A stretch of DNA of 57,343 nt from Streptomyces boluensis (GCF_009908195.1 NZ_JAAAHS010000005.1:1-57343), one strand, 5' to 3'; positions 6,573 through 16,349 are shown, counted from the stretch's first letter. Notes: a model not told the origin generated them from the letters alone. Translations and numbers: made by a program.

Positions 6573-9542
6573 TCAGGCGCAAGGCGGGTCGTACGGTCGG
6601 TCGGGAAGGTACTGCGCCCACTCGTCGCGGGTGATGGGCCGCGACTCCGCGCACAGCCGCCGCACGATGGGGGTGGCGTCCACGGTCCACAGCCGCGTGC
6701 CCGTTTCGCCGCTGACCGCGAGGAGGCGTCCGTCCGGGCTGAAGCCCACCGTCGCACCGGGGTACGGGCTGCCGTTGCTCAGCGCGGTCACCTCGACGGG
6801 GCGGGCGGAGTCCCTGACGTCCCAGAGGCGGATGCGGCCGTCAAGACCGGCGGTGGCAGCGAGTTCGCCGTCGGGGTGAACGGCGAGCCCGGTGATGGCG
6901 CCGGTGTGCCGGGCCGAGGCGCCCTGCCGCTCGGGTTGTCCGGGGCGCGACACGTCCCAGGTGCTGATCGTCCCGGTCTCGTCCCCGACGAACAGGGTGT
7001 GGCCCTTCGGCCCGAACGCGAGGGCGCTGACCGGCCCCTTCGCCCTGGGCAGGTCTCCCGCAGGCCTGGGTGGGGAGTTCCGGCCGACCCACCAGAGGCG
7101 TACGGCATTCCCGGCCGGTGCCGCGACCAGCGCACCGTCCGGACTGAAAGCCAGATCCTGGTGCCCCGTACCGGCACCGGCATCCCCGAGTGTGCCGAGC
7201 AGGGTCGGCTGCTCCCGGTCGCCGATGTTCCATACCTCCGCCGGATCACGGGATTTACCGCGTGCTGCCACCAACGGAAGGACGGGGTTGGCGGCGAGCC
7301 TGCTCGCACCGTCCTTGCGGGCCTCGCCGCGTGTCAGGTCCCGTGGACGCGCCGGGTCGGTCAAGTCCCAGGCCTTCAGGGGCATTCCCGAGAACAGGGT
7401 GCGCCCGTCGGTGCTGAAGGCCGTGGCCTGGCCACTGGGGTTGACGGTTTCCATCGTTGTCAGCCGACGCGGTGCTCCGGTGTTGTCTCTGGTGTCATCT
7501 CGGGTGGTGTCGCTGGTGGTGCCGCCGGCGCTGTCGCCGGTGGTGTCTCCGGTGCTGTCCAGTCGCCATACGGTGGTGGGTTCACCGCCTGCGGCCAGTA
7601 GGCGGCTGTCCGGATCGAACGCCGGCGGAAAGGTCCCGTCGGTCGGCAGGGTCGTGGCCGCCGAGGTCCGCTCGCTCCCCGACACCGCCCACAGCCGCAG
7701 GGTGGGGTCGCTGCCGAGACCGAAGGGCTCGTCGTTGACGCCGACCGAGGCCAGGGTGTGCCCGTCCGGGCTGAAGGAGAGATCGCCCAGCATCGTCGAG
7801 CGGCTGCTCAGTTGGGCACCGGAACGGGGGCGCATCGGGTCGGACACGTCCCAGAGGGTGACCGTGCCGTCGCTGTCACCGGTCGCCAGGGTGCTCTGGT
7901 CGGGGGAGAAGGCCACCGAGTGGAGTCCGAACCGGCTCTGCGTGGTCAGCGTCGGCCGTACGGCCGGACGGGCGGGATCCGCCACGTCCCACAGCCGCAC
8001 CTGACTGTCGTCACCGGCGGCGGCGAGCAGCTGACCGTTCGGGCTGAACATCGCACGCTGTCGCGCCCCGGAGATGTCGACCTGCTCCGGCGAGGCGACC
8101 GTGGCGACCTGTCGCGGCGGAGCGGAGCCCGACACGGTCGAGAGCCGCAGGCGTCCCAGGTACCCGTCTTCGTCGTCTCTCTCCTCGGAGACCACCAGAT
8201 CGCCTCTCGGGCTCGCTGCCACCGGATAGTCCGGCAGGCGGGCGAGGGACTTCGAACGCGCGGGTTCCGAGACGTCGAGGACCGCACCGTCCTTCCCGGT
8301 CATGGCGAACAGCCGCCCTCCGGAGGTGAGCGCGAGGACACGAACCTCCTTGCGGCCGGCCACCGCTGACGCCGAGCCCAGCGGCTCGGGGTCACCGGGG
8401 TCCGTCACGTCAAGGAGCCGTACGTCGCCCGCCGTGTCGCCGAGAGCCAGGAGCCGGCCGTCAGGGCTGAACGCGACGGCGGTCGTGGGGCGTTCGGTGG
8501 CCTCAGTGGACTCGGTGGACTCGGCTGACTCCGTGAAGACCGGCCGGGTTCCGCGTGCGGGGTCGAGGAGCCGTATGCCGGTGTCGTCGGCCATGGCAAG
8601 GAGACCTCGACTGCTGTACGCGGCCGCCCGCACCGGACCGCGCCCGCGCACGACCCGCGGCAGCGCATGGCTCTCCACGAGCGCCCCGACCGCCTCGGCC
8701 GTCGGCGCGAGCCGGTACGCCTGGACCATCAACTGGCGTGCCAGATCAGGCTGGGTGTCGCTGATCGACGCGGCCTCGGCGGCGAGTTGCCGGGACTGCG
8801 CGACCAGAGTCTGGGCGCGTGCGCTGTTGCGCTGGACGTACGCGGTGACACCGCCCGCTACGGCGAGGAGCAGCAGCACGATGAGCGTGGCGACCGTGGC
8901 CCGCACCAGCCGGCGGGTCTGGCGGCGGCGGCGCACATGGTCGCCGATCAGCTCGTCCTTGGACCTGCCGGTCAGCGGCGCGACGAACTCCGCGGCGCAT
9001 TCGACCAGGCGTGGGTCGACCGCGCGTGCCTGCTCAGGGCCGCGCAGCCAGCGCAGGTCCACCCAGCGGGGCTCCGCGTCGAACGCCCGGTCCATTTCCT
9101 CCCGGGGCAGGGCGTCCGTCCGTGACCAGTCGAACTCCGCCCTGTCGGAGTCCCAGACCAGGCCGCCGTCGGTCCAGCCGATGAGCAGCGTCTCTGCCGA
9201 GCGGTGGGTGAGCCACCAGCGGATCTCCCGCCGCACCCACGGGGACGCGGCGGCCGGCGGGCTGGCCATCACCACGAGCCACCGCGAACGGGCCAGACCT
9301 TCCTCGATCTCCTGCCAGAGGTGGGGACTTGCCGCGAGGTTGGTCTCGTCCCGGAACAGCTTCAGGCCCCTCGGCCGGTACCAGGGGCGATCGAAGCTCT
9401 GCAACGCACTCTGGAAGGCCGTCGCGAGGTCCTTGTCCCAGACGTGGCTGTACGAGATGAAGGCGTCGTAGCCGCTGCCCCCACCCTCGTCGCGGCTGCC
9501 CCCACCCTCGTAGCGGCTTGGTTCCGGCTCCGGGGCAGTCAC
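6573..9542 (-). CDS. TIR-transmembrane-WD40 protein 1
   Basis: 989 residues from GTG 9542, which overlaps the stop of the upstream gene as GTGA. Order: GGGS-like N-terminal linker with a 7-residue repeat; TIR domain about residues 25-190 with YDAFISYSH (strand 1), LFRDETNL (box 2 region) and SPWVRREI, where Glu106 sits at the place of the NADase catalytic Glu of SARM1-type TIRs; one membrane helix about 213-233; a helical linker; then 10 or more WD40-like blades (FSPDGRLLA...LWDV) and a C-terminal EWAQYLPDRPYDP tail found in many actinobacterial WD40 proteins. Loops carry STES and DTT/DDT microrepeats. Predicted: membrane-anchored TIR NADase or scaffold with a beta-propeller sensor. Biological role not known. 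Confidence 0.88.
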   Translation of the reverse strand: MTAPEPEPSRYEGGGSRDEGGGSGYDAFISYSHVWDKDLATAFQSALQSFDRPWYRPRGLKLFRDETNLAASPHLWQEIEEGLARSRWLVVMASPPAAASPWVRREIRWWLTHRSAETLLIGWTDGGLVWDSDRAEFDWSRTDALPREEMDRAFDAEPRWVDLRWLRGPEQARAVDPRLVECAAEFVAPLTGRSKDELIGDHVRRRRQTRRLVRATVATLIVLLLLAVAGGVTAYVQRNSARAQTLVAQSRQLAAEAASISDTQPDLARQLMVQAYRLAPTAEAVGALVESHALPRVVRGRGPVRAAAYSSRGLLAMADDTGIRLLDPARGTRPVFTESAESTESTEATERPTTAVAFSPDGRLLALGDTAGDVRLLDVTDPGDPEPLGSASAVAGRKEVRVLALTSGGRLFAMTGKDGAVLDVSEPARSKSLARLPDYPVAASPRGDLVVSEERDDEDGYLGRLRLSTVSGSAPPRQVATVASPEQVDISGARQRAMFSPNGQLLAAAGDDSQVRLWDVADPARPAVRPTLTTQSRFGLHSVAFSPDQSTLATGDSDGTVTLWDVSDPMRPRSGAQLSSRSTMLGDLSFSPDGHTLASVGVNDEPFGLGSDPTLRLWAVSGSERTSAATTLPTDGTFPPAFDPDSRLLAAGGEPTTVWRLDSTGDTTGDSAGGTTSDTTRDDTRDNTGAPRRLTTMETVNPSGQATAFSTDGRTLFSGMPLKAWDLTDPARPRDLTRGEARKDGASRLAANPVLPLVAARGKSRDPAEVWNIGDREQPTLLGTLGDAGAGTGHQDLAFSPDGALVAAPAGNAVRLWWVGRNSPPRPAGDLPRAKGPVSALAFGPKGHTLFVGDETGTISTWDVSRPGQPERQGASARHTGAITGLAVHPDGELAATAGLDGRIRLWDVRDSARPVEVTALSNGSPYPGATVGFSPDGRLLAVSGETGTRLWTVDATPIVRRLCAESRPITRDEWAQYLPDRPYDPPCA

Positions 9543-10339
9543 CGTGCGGCCGGACCGTTGCCGGCCGTGCCTGTCGTGCCGGCCGTGCCTGTCGTGCTCC
9601 CCTCGGGTCTGCCGGGGGAGGAGCGGGGCGGGGGGACGTACCGGACGAGGGTTTCCGGTTCGCGGACCCCGGCCAGGCGGGCGAAGCCGATCGCGTAGTC
9701 GTGGATGGCGTGCTGCACCCGCTGGAGTTCGGCCCGGCAGGCGGCGTTGTCCGGCCAGTCGGTCTCCGGGCTTTCGGGGTGTGCCCGTTCGAACTCCCGC
9801 AGCCGTGGGTGCCATTGGGACAGGAACGGCCTCAACTCCCGGTTCAGCATGGTGATCGCGAGGTACTCGACCGTCTGCCCTCCCGGGACCGGGGCGGAGG
9901 GGCGGGCGGCCTTCAACGTCTCCCGCGCTGTGGCGAACAGCCCGTACATCGACGTGAGCGCCTCCCGGACCACGCCCTCATCGCCGACCAGCGGCTGCGT
10001 CGACACCCGTGTCACGGTCTCGACGAACATGCGCCAGGCGACCTGGCGGGAGTCGTTGTTGACGGCGAAGGTGAGCTCGCTCAGCTGCGGGATCGCCACC
10101 TTCACCTCGGTGAGCTGGGCGAGCCGCCGGTACCACCGCACCGCGAGGACAAGCACAGCGCCGACCGCACCGCCCGTGACGACGAACAGGATGCGGCTGG
10201 TCACCTGCGTGAGGCTGAAGACGCCAAGACCCGCGAGCGAGCCGACGGCCGTCGCCGCGAGAAGCCGGACGATCAGGCTGCCGCTGCTCCGCCAAGGACG
10301 TTCCCGCCCGGCACCGGGACGGTCCAACTCTCCACTCAT
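9539..10339 (-). CDS. Small membrane protein in the TIR-WD40 operon
   Basis: 266 residues from ATG 10339 (a G-rich ribosome site lies about 10 bp upstream; an in-frame start at 10462 would add 41 unlikely residues). Two adjacent membrane helices at about residues 21-42 and 49-70 are followed by a cytoplasmic, mainly helical domain of about 170 residues (region SELTFAVNNDSRQVAWRMF onward). The C-terminus ends in a TTGTAGTTGTAG repeat encoded by an exact 18-bp duplication. It overlaps the TIR-WD40 gene by 4 bp, implying coupled translation. I do not recognise the family; context suggests an accessory of the TIR proteins. Confidence 0.8.
   Translation of the reverse strand: MSGELDRPGAGRERPWRSSGSLIVRLLAATAVGSLAGLGVFSLTQVTSRILFVVTGGAVGAVLVLAVRWYRRLAQLTEVKVAIPQLSELTFAVNNDSRQVAWRMFVETVTRVSTQPLVGDEGVVREALTSMYGLFATARETLKAARPSAPVPGGQTVEYLAITMLNRELRPFLSQWHPRLREFERAHPESPETDWPDNAACRAELQRVQHAIHDYAIGFARLAGVREPETLVRYVPPPRSSPGRPEGSTTGTAGTTGTAGNGPAAR
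9561..9596. repeat. 18-bp tandem duplication at the 3' end of the 9539 gene
   Basis: Two identical 18-bp units (each CCGGCCGTGCCTGTCGTG) lie within the last codons of the gene and encode a repeated GTAGTT peptide. Confidence 0.9.
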
Positions 10340-10540
10340 CAGACCGTTCGCCCCCCGTTGTCCGCACGCGCCACGAGTCCAGGTGAGAAGAAAATAGTGC
10401 CACAACGACGAGGGGAGCAGGCGGTGGTCCCGGTGCCGCGGAGTCACAATCGAGCCGTTCAACTGCCTTGGTCCGTACGGAAGTTAGTCCAGTGCCTCGC
10501 GGGGACAGCATGAGCACAGGGACGGGACACGGGGGGCTTC

Positions 10541-13438
10541 ATGAGTGATGCGCTGGAAGAGGCTGAGCCGCGAGCCGCGGCGCCGGACAGCGGGAAACTG
10601 CGCGACGCCTTCATCTCGTACAGCCGTACGGACACGCCGCTCGCGAAGCAGCTTCAGCGTGGGCTGGAGCGGCTGGCCGTGTCGCGCTTCCAGCCCATGC
10701 GGATGAGCGTGTTCCGCGACGTGACCAGCCTGTCCGCGAGCAGCGATCTGTGGCAGTCGATCCACCACGAACTGGCGCGCTCCCGCCATCTGGTTCTGCT
10801 GGCCTCCCCTGCGGCCGCCGCCTCGCCCTGGGTGGTCAGGGAAGTCGACCACTGGCTGCGCGAGCGCGGCACGGAGAACCTGCTCATCGCTGTCGCGAGC
10901 GGTGAGATCGTGTGGGACGACGAGGCCGGCGACTTCGACTGGGATGAGACCACGTGTCTGCCGCCGAACCTGGCGGGCCACTTCACTTCCGCGCCGCTCT
11001 GGGTGGACCTCCGCGAGATCGAGAAACGCGGCCGTCGCTCCCTGAGTTACCCACCGTTCCGCGCCGCGGTCGCCGCCCTGGCCGCGCCGTTGCACGGCCG
11101 CCCGAAGGAGGAGTTGGAGCACGACGACTTCAGGCAGCTCCGGTTCGTCAAGCGGCTCAGCCTGTCGAGCGTCGCCCTGCTCGTGGTGCTGCTCATCCTC
11201 GCGGTGTACGGCTTCTTCGACGCCGCCAGGCAGCGTGACGAGGCGGTGGCGCAGGCCCGCACCTCCGCCTCGCAGGCACTGGCCGCCCGCTCCGGTCAAC
11301 TGCTCGCGACGAGCCCCAACCAGGCCGCGCAGTACGCCCTTTACGCCGATGAGACCCGGTCGACCCCCGAGTCCCGGCGCGCCCTGGCCCAAGCTGTGGC
11401 CGCCGCTCCGTACGCCAAGCGGCGGCTGCGCGGGGACGCTGATTCCGTGGCGGGATGGGAGGGTGCGGGCAATCCGGTCGACACGGATGTCGTGGTCAGC
11501 GCGGACGGTACGACCGCCGCGTACTACTCCGAGTTCGATCAGGTCCGGGGCACCCGCCTCTACGACGTGCGCTCCGCCCGGCAGTCGCGTGTGCTGCGCG
11601 GCGAGGGCAGGCCCAGGGCGCTGAGCCGCGACGGTCGTGTCCTCGCCACGGACGAGGTCTTCCTCAACCGGGTGAAGCTGTGGGACACCCGGACCGGCAA
11701 GCTTCTGCGAACGATGTTGACGGGGCAATCGGAGGACCTGCCCCGTGCCTCGCAAGGGCTCAGCGCTCTCGCCCTCTCGCCCGACGGGCGGTGGGTGGCG
11801 GCCTCGCACTTCACCCCGGAGCGCGAGGCGTACGTGGTCGTGTGGCGGGCGTCCGACGGGCGCGAGATCACCCGGCTCCGGGTGGGCGGCAGCCGGCTCG
11901 GGCTCGGCTTCTCCGGGGACGGATCCCGGATGACCCTGGTCGACAGCGGGCGCAAGGAGGTCCGGGACTTCCTGACGGGCCCGGCGCGCTGGGAGGCGCC
12001 CCGGCCCCTGCCCGGAATGACCGGCGACACCTCGGACGACTGGAAGTACGACGAGGTCCTGCTGTTCGACGGGGCGCGCAAGGCCCTGGCCCGGACGTCG
12101 GACCGTGCCGAGGTGTGGGACCTCGCACAGCGCCGCCGTATCGCCGAACGGTCCTTGGGCGGGTACGAGGACATGGCGGTCGCCGACGGCGAGGGGAACT
12201 TCGTGGTGGGCGGGCAGGACGGCTCGGTCCGGCTCTACGACGACGGGCTGCGGCCCGGCAAGACACTGGGCCGGCTGGCACGGACGGCCAGCACCGTCGC
12301 CATGTCGGCCGATGGCGCCCAGGTGGCCGCCGCCTCGTACGGCGGCGAGTTCAACCTCTTCACCACCGGAGCCAGGCGTGGACAGCAAGTCCCCCTGGAC
12401 GACCGGGAGTTCACGTACGGGGATCTGACCCCCGACGGGCGCATGGCGGTGCGTCGGACCGAGGGGCACACCGAGTTCTGGGATCCACGCACCGGCCGCC
12501 GGCTCGGCGGGATTCCGTACGCCAACCTGTCCGTGAACCTGGAGGAAACGGCATACGGGCTCAGCGGGGACAAGCGGTACGTCGGCATGCAGAGCATGGG
12601 ATCTCGCGCAGGTGAGAACACGGACCGGTTCAGCATCTGGGACCTGCGGACCGGGAAGCGGACGGACTGCGGTGTGGCCCTCAACGGTGCCTACGAGGGC
12701 ACGGACCGCCCTGCCGTCTTCTTCCTCCCCGGTGACCGGTACGTGGTCGGCTTGTGGAACAGCGCCCTAGAGGTACTTGACACCCGGTCCTGCACCCGCA
12801 GCACGGTGATATCGGAGTCGGAGTACGGCACCACCCTCGCCCTGAGCGGGGACCGCAGGACCCTGGTCGTCCTCGACCGGTTTGGGAGGGGCGTCGACAC
12901 CTGGCGCTGGGACGGCGACCACACCTTCGAGCACGCCGCCCACACCACGCTGCCGGACGGGGCCAGGCTCGATGGCATCAGCGTCGACCACGAGGGGAAG
13001 CGGGCGGCCTTCTCCGACCTGGACAGTCATGTGTACGTCGTACGCCTCGACTCGGGACAACAGGTGCGTAGCACGGGCCAGTTGCCGCGCAGTACAAGTG
13101 ACGTGGCGTTGAGCCGGGACGGCAGGCTGCTGTTGCAAGGCTTCGAAACCGCGACCACCCAGGGCGTGCGCATCCTGGACGCGGCCTCGGGCGACCTGCT
13201 CGATGTCTGGAACACGGACCCCCCGGCCGCCTCCGCGGAACCCGGCGTCGACATGCAGGTGGTTCCCGGCCCCGCGAACGACATCCTCACCCTCGGCCCC
13301 GACCGTAAGGTCGTCCGCCGCACGGTCGGCGTGCAGGCATGGCGCGACCTCCTGTGCGGCCTGGTCAGCCAGCCCCTACCCGCCCGGGAACGGGAGCGTT
13401 ACCTGAAGGGTCTTGAGGTGGCGGCGCCTTGCCGGTGA
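10541..13438 (+). CDS. TIR-transmembrane-WD40 protein 2
   Basis: 965 residues, divergent from the operon of TIR-WD40 protein 1. TIR domain about residues 20-190 with RDAFISYSR, SVFRDVTSL and SPWVVREV, where Glu101 occupies the catalytic position. One membrane helix at about 207-226. A helical QRDEAVAQARTSASQALAA linker carries the LL-T-S-P-N-QAAQYALYA element typical of WD40 proteins. The C-terminal 650 residues form a diverged beta-propeller (repeats such as ALSPDGRWVAA, DLRTGKR) that ends in a YLKGLEVAAPC tail. It is clearly a paralogue of protein 1 with a much more diverged sensor half. The ATG has a GGGGGG stretch 4 bp upstream. Role unknown. Confidence 0.88.
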   Translation: MSDALEEAEPRAAAPDSGKLRDAFISYSRTDTPLAKQLQRGLERLAVSRFQPMRMSVFRDVTSLSASSDLWQSIHHELARSRHLVLLASPAAAASPWVVREVDHWLRERGTENLLIAVASGEIVWDDEAGDFDWDETTCLPPNLAGHFTSAPLWVDLREIEKRGRRSLSYPPFRAAVAALAAPLHGRPKEELEHDDFRQLRFVKRLSLSSVALLVVLLILAVYGFFDAARQRDEAVAQARTSASQALAARSGQLLATSPNQAAQYALYADETRSTPESRRALAQAVAAAPYAKRRLRGDADSVAGWEGAGNPVDTDVVVSADGTTAAYYSEFDQVRGTRLYDVRSARQSRVLRGEGRPRALSRDGRVLATDEVFLNRVKLWDTRTGKLLRTMLTGQSEDLPRASQGLSALALSPDGRWVAASHFTPEREAYVVVWRASDGREITRLRVGGSRLGLGFSGDGSRMTLVDSGRKEVRDFLTGPARWEAPRPLPGMTGDTSDDWKYDEVLLFDGARKALARTSDRAEVWDLAQRRRIAERSLGGYEDMAVADGEGNFVVGGQDGSVRLYDDGLRPGKTLGRLARTASTVAMSADGAQVAAASYGGEFNLFTTGARRGQQVPLDDREFTYGDLTPDGRMAVRRTEGHTEFWDPRTGRRLGGIPYANLSVNLEETAYGLSGDKRYVGMQSMGSRAGENTDRFSIWDLRTGKRTDCGVALNGAYEGTDRPAVFFLPGDRYVVGLWNSALEVLDTRSCTRSTVISESEYGTTLALSGDRRTLVVLDRFGRGVDTWRWDGDHTFEHAAHTTLPDGARLDGISVDHEGKRAAFSDLDSHVYVVRLDSGQQVRSTGQLPRSTSDVALSRDGRLLLQGFETATTQGVRILDAASGDLLDVWNTDPPAASAEPGVDMQVVPGPANDILTLGPDRKVVRRTVGVQAWRDLLCGLVSQPLPARERERYLKGLEVAAPCR

Positions 13439-13583
13439 GGGGTGAGTCGGCTGCGCGTTGCAAGACATGAAGCCCAGAGCCCTCCCGCCAAGGGCTGAAC
13501 CGCACTTCACCGCGCGTTCAAGGGCGGCCGCCCAGGCCCCCGACAGCAGGGCGCCCGAACCCCCTTACCGTGAGTAACATAGC

Positions 13584-13596
13584 TGACGGCACGTCA
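13584..13596. promoter_or_regulatory. Inverted repeat TGACGGCACGTCA
   Basis: Perfect 5-bp arms around GCA in the 273-bp space before the exported amidohydrolase gene. It could be an operator; a TTGACT hexamer at 13620-13625 is a possible -35 element but no convincing -10 is visible. Confidence 0.3.
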
Positions 13597-13711
13597 AATA
13601 GGTCACCCGTCCCGGACCCTTGACTCGCTGTCAGGGTCACGCCATTCTCGTCGGGACCTACGCGCGAGTAAGTTAGCGTGCGCCCATCCCGGACAGCGAA
13701 GGTAGCCCCGG

Positions 13712-15754
13712 ATGACCCTCCTCCGCAGACGCGGACTCTTTGCCGCTGTTGTCGCCCTTCTGATGGCTTTCACCGTCGGCTCCCCACCGGCCGCGGGCGC
13801 CGACGACCCCTGGTGGGAGCCGACCGCGCGGCCCGCCGCCGATTCGCAGATCAACGTCACCGGTGAACCCCTCAGCGGCACGGACAGCAAGGGCCGGGTC
13901 CGGGGCTTCGTCGACGGGCACAACCACGTGATGTCCAACGAGGGCTTCGGCGGCCGCATCATCTGCGGCAAGGCGTTCTCCGAAGAGGGTGTCACCGATG
14001 CCCTCAAGGACTGCCCCGAGCACTATCCCGACGGTGCGTTCGCCCTCTTCGAGAATGTCACCGGCGGCGCCGACGGCCACCACGACCCGGTGGGCTGGCC
14101 GACGTTCAAGGACTGGCCCGCCCACAACTCCCTGAGCCACCAGCAGAACTACTACGCGTGGCTGGAGCGCGCCTGGCGCGGCGGGCAGCGGGTGCTGGTC
14201 AACGACCTGGTCACCAACGGCCTGTTGTGCTCGATCTACGCCAGGGACCGCGGCTGCGACGAGATGGACGCCATCCGTCTCGAAGCGAAGAAGACGTACG
14301 AGATGCAGGACTACATCGACAAGATCTACGGCGGAAAGGGCAAGGGCTTCTTCCGGATCGTCACCGACTCGACCCAGGCCCGCAAGGTCGCCGCCGAGGG
14401 CAAGCTCGCCGTGGTGCTCGGCGTCGAGACCTCGGAGCCCTTCGGCTGCAAGCAGATCCTCGGCGTACCGCAGTGCGACAAGGCCGACATCGACAGCGGT
14501 CTGGACGAGCTGCACAAGCTGGGTGTGCGCAGCATGTTCCTCTGCCACAAGTTCGACAACGCCCTGTGCGGGGTGCGGATGGACGAGGGCACCATCGGAA
14601 CGGCCGTGAACATCGGCCAGTTCCTCTCCACCGGCACCTTCTGGCGCACCGAGGAGTGCACCGGCCCGCAGCAGGACAACCCCCCGGGCGGCGCCGACGC
14701 CCCGGCCGAGGTTTCCAAGCTGCTGCCCGCGGGCGTCAAGGTGCCTTCGGACAACGGCGGGAAGTGCAACAAGCGAGGGCTCAGCGGCCTCGGTGAGTAC
14801 GCGGTCAAGGGCCTGATGAAACGCAACATGATGCTCGAACTCGACCACATGAGCGTCAAGGCGGCCGGCCGCACCATGGACATGCTGGAGTCGGCGAACT
14901 ACCCGGGCGTGCTCTCCAGCCACAGCTGGATGGACAACGGCTGGCTGGAGCGGCTCTACCGTCTCGGCGGCTTCAAGGCCTCGTACATGTCCCCGGCCGA
15001 GAGCTTCGCCAAGGAGTCCGCGGGCACCAAGGAGCTGCGCAAGAAGTACGGCGTCGGCCTCGGCTACGGCACCGACATGAACGGCGTCGGCGGCTGGCCG
15101 GGACCGGTCGGACCCGATGCCCCCAACGCGGTCAAGTACCCCTTCCGCACCGCTGACGGCGGCTCCGTCGTCGAGAAGCAGCGCACCGGCGACCGCACTT
15201 GGGACTTCAACACCGACGGTGCGGCCCATGTCGGCATGGTGCCCGACTGGATCGAGCAGATCCGGCTCAGCGGCGGCAAGGAAACGGTCGAGGACCTGCT
15301 CGGCGGCGCGGAGTCCTACCTCCGCACCTGGAAGGCGACCGAGGGCCACAAGCCCGAACCCAACCTCGCCACCGACGCCGGGGCGAGCGCGAGTGACACG
15401 GAGTGGAACCCGTTCAAGAGCTACGCCCCCGGCAAGGCCGTGGACGGCGACACCGACACGAGGTGGGCGAGCGGCTGGTCGGACGACCAGTGGCTGCGGC
15501 TCGACCTGGGCAGCCCCCGCACGGTCGGCAAGGTCTCCCTCGACTGGGAGAAGGCCTCCGCGCGCGCCTACCGGATCGAGGTCTCGGACGACGACAAGAA
15601 GTGGCGGACCGTGTGGTCCACGGACAGTGGTGACGGAGGCCTGGACAACGCGGTGTTCAGCCCGGTGCAGGCGCAGTACGTCCGGATCCACGGCGTGACA
15701 CGGGCCACCAAGTACGGCTACTCCGTCAACGAGGCGGCGGTGTACAGCCGCTGA
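13712..15754 (+). CDS. Exported amidohydrolase/dipeptidase-like protein with C-terminal discoidin domain
   Basis: 680 residues. The N-terminus (RRRGLFAAVVALLMAF...AAGADDP) is an export signal, perhaps Tat. The central 500 residues look like a metal-dependent hydrolase of the amidohydrolase/membrane-dipeptidase superfamily: GFVDGHNHVMS supplies an H-x-H metal motif, later SSHSW and YGTDMNGVGG match the distal metal/active-site segments. The last 140 residues (NLATDAGASASDTEWNP...VDGDTDTRWAS...WLRLDLG) are an F5/8-type C (discoidin) carbohydrate-binding domain. It ends 1 bp before the convergent TetR gene. Secreted enzyme; substrate unknown. Confidence 0.82.
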   Translation: MTLLRRRGLFAAVVALLMAFTVGSPPAAGADDPWWEPTARPAADSQINVTGEPLSGTDSKGRVRGFVDGHNHVMSNEGFGGRIICGKAFSEEGVTDALKDCPEHYPDGAFALFENVTGGADGHHDPVGWPTFKDWPAHNSLSHQQNYYAWLERAWRGGQRVLVNDLVTNGLLCSIYARDRGCDEMDAIRLEAKKTYEMQDYIDKIYGGKGKGFFRIVTDSTQARKVAAEGKLAVVLGVETSEPFGCKQILGVPQCDKADIDSGLDELHKLGVRSMFLCHKFDNALCGVRMDEGTIGTAVNIGQFLSTGTFWRTEECTGPQQDNPPGGADAPAEVSKLLPAGVKVPSDNGGKCNKRGLSGLGEYAVKGLMKRNMMLELDHMSVKAAGRTMDMLESANYPGVLSSHSWMDNGWLERLYRLGGFKASYMSPAESFAKESAGTKELRKKYGVGLGYGTDMNGVGGWPGPVGPDAPNAVKYPFRTADGGSVVEKQRTGDRTWDFNTDGAAHVGMVPDWIEQIRLSGGKETVEDLLGGAESYLRTWKATEGHKPEPNLATDAGASASDTEWNPFKSYAPGKAVDGDTDTRWASGWSDDQWLRLDLGSPRTVGKVSLDWEKASARAYRIEVSDDDKKWRTVWSTDSGDGGLDNAVFSPVQAQYVRIHGVTRATKYGYSVNEAAVYSR

Positions 15755-15755
15755 G

Positions 15756-16349
15756 CTACTCCCGTACGAGGGTCAGGATCTGGTCGGCGACGATGTCCAG
15801 TACGTCGCCCGCCTTCTCCTCGTCGCCCAGTACGAGAAAGTTGAGGGTGAGCCCGTCGGTCAGCGCCGCCAGATACCTGGCGGCCGCCGGCTCGGGAACC
15901 GTCAGCTCCACGCCGAGTACGGCGGGGAGCTGACGGATCACCTTTGTGTGGGCGGCGACATAGCGTTCGTACTGCCGCTTGGCGAGATGCTCGTAGCCGG
16001 GCTCCCGCAGGGCGTACTGGGTGAGTTCGTACGTCAGCATGTGCTCGCCCGGATTGGCCAGCACATGGTCCCAGTACGCCTGGAGCCCGGCGCGGATCGT
16101 CTCGCGCAGGGTGGGCCTGCGGGTGAGCGTGGTCAGGACGTCCGACTCGGAGTGCTCGGAGATGGTGTCCATCACCGCTTCGAGCAACTCCTGCTTGGAG
16201 TCGAAGCAGTAGTGGAAAACGCTCAGCGAGACGCCCGCCTCCGCCACGACGGACCGTGTCGTGGTCTTCGCGACGCCGTCGCGGGCCATCACCCGGATCG
16301 CGGCCTCGACCAGTTGCCTGCGCCGCTGCGCCGACGGCATTCGCCCCAT
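15756..16349 (-). CDS. TetR-family transcriptional regulator
   Basis: 197 residues from ATG 16349, chosen for the strong GGAGGAGG site just upstream. The N-terminal HTH reads AAIRVMARDGVAKTTTRSVVAEAGVSLSVFHYCFDSKQEL, a typical TetR DNA-binding domain. The C-terminal ligand domain resembles the BetI-like/TetR_C_6 group. It converges on the exported amidohydrolase and lies 100 bp downstream of the MFS/PLP pair on the same strand; the target genes are not clear. Confidence 0.9.
   Translation of the reverse strand: MGRMPSAQRRRQLVEAAIRVMARDGVAKTTTRSVVAEAGVSLSVFHYCFDSKQELLEAVMDTISEHSESDVLTTLTRRPTLRETIRAGLQAYWDHVLANPGEHMLTYELTQYALREPGYEHLAKRQYERYVAAHTKVIRQLPAVLGVELTVPEPAAARYLAALTDGLTLNFLVLGDEEKAGDVLDIVADQILTLVRE

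Noticed and set aside
9472..9520. GGGS-type linker repeat at the N-terminus of TIR-WD40 protein 1 as a separate functional motif
   Set aside because: A 21-bp duplication coding a flexible linker; too short and too low in complexity to claim a function.
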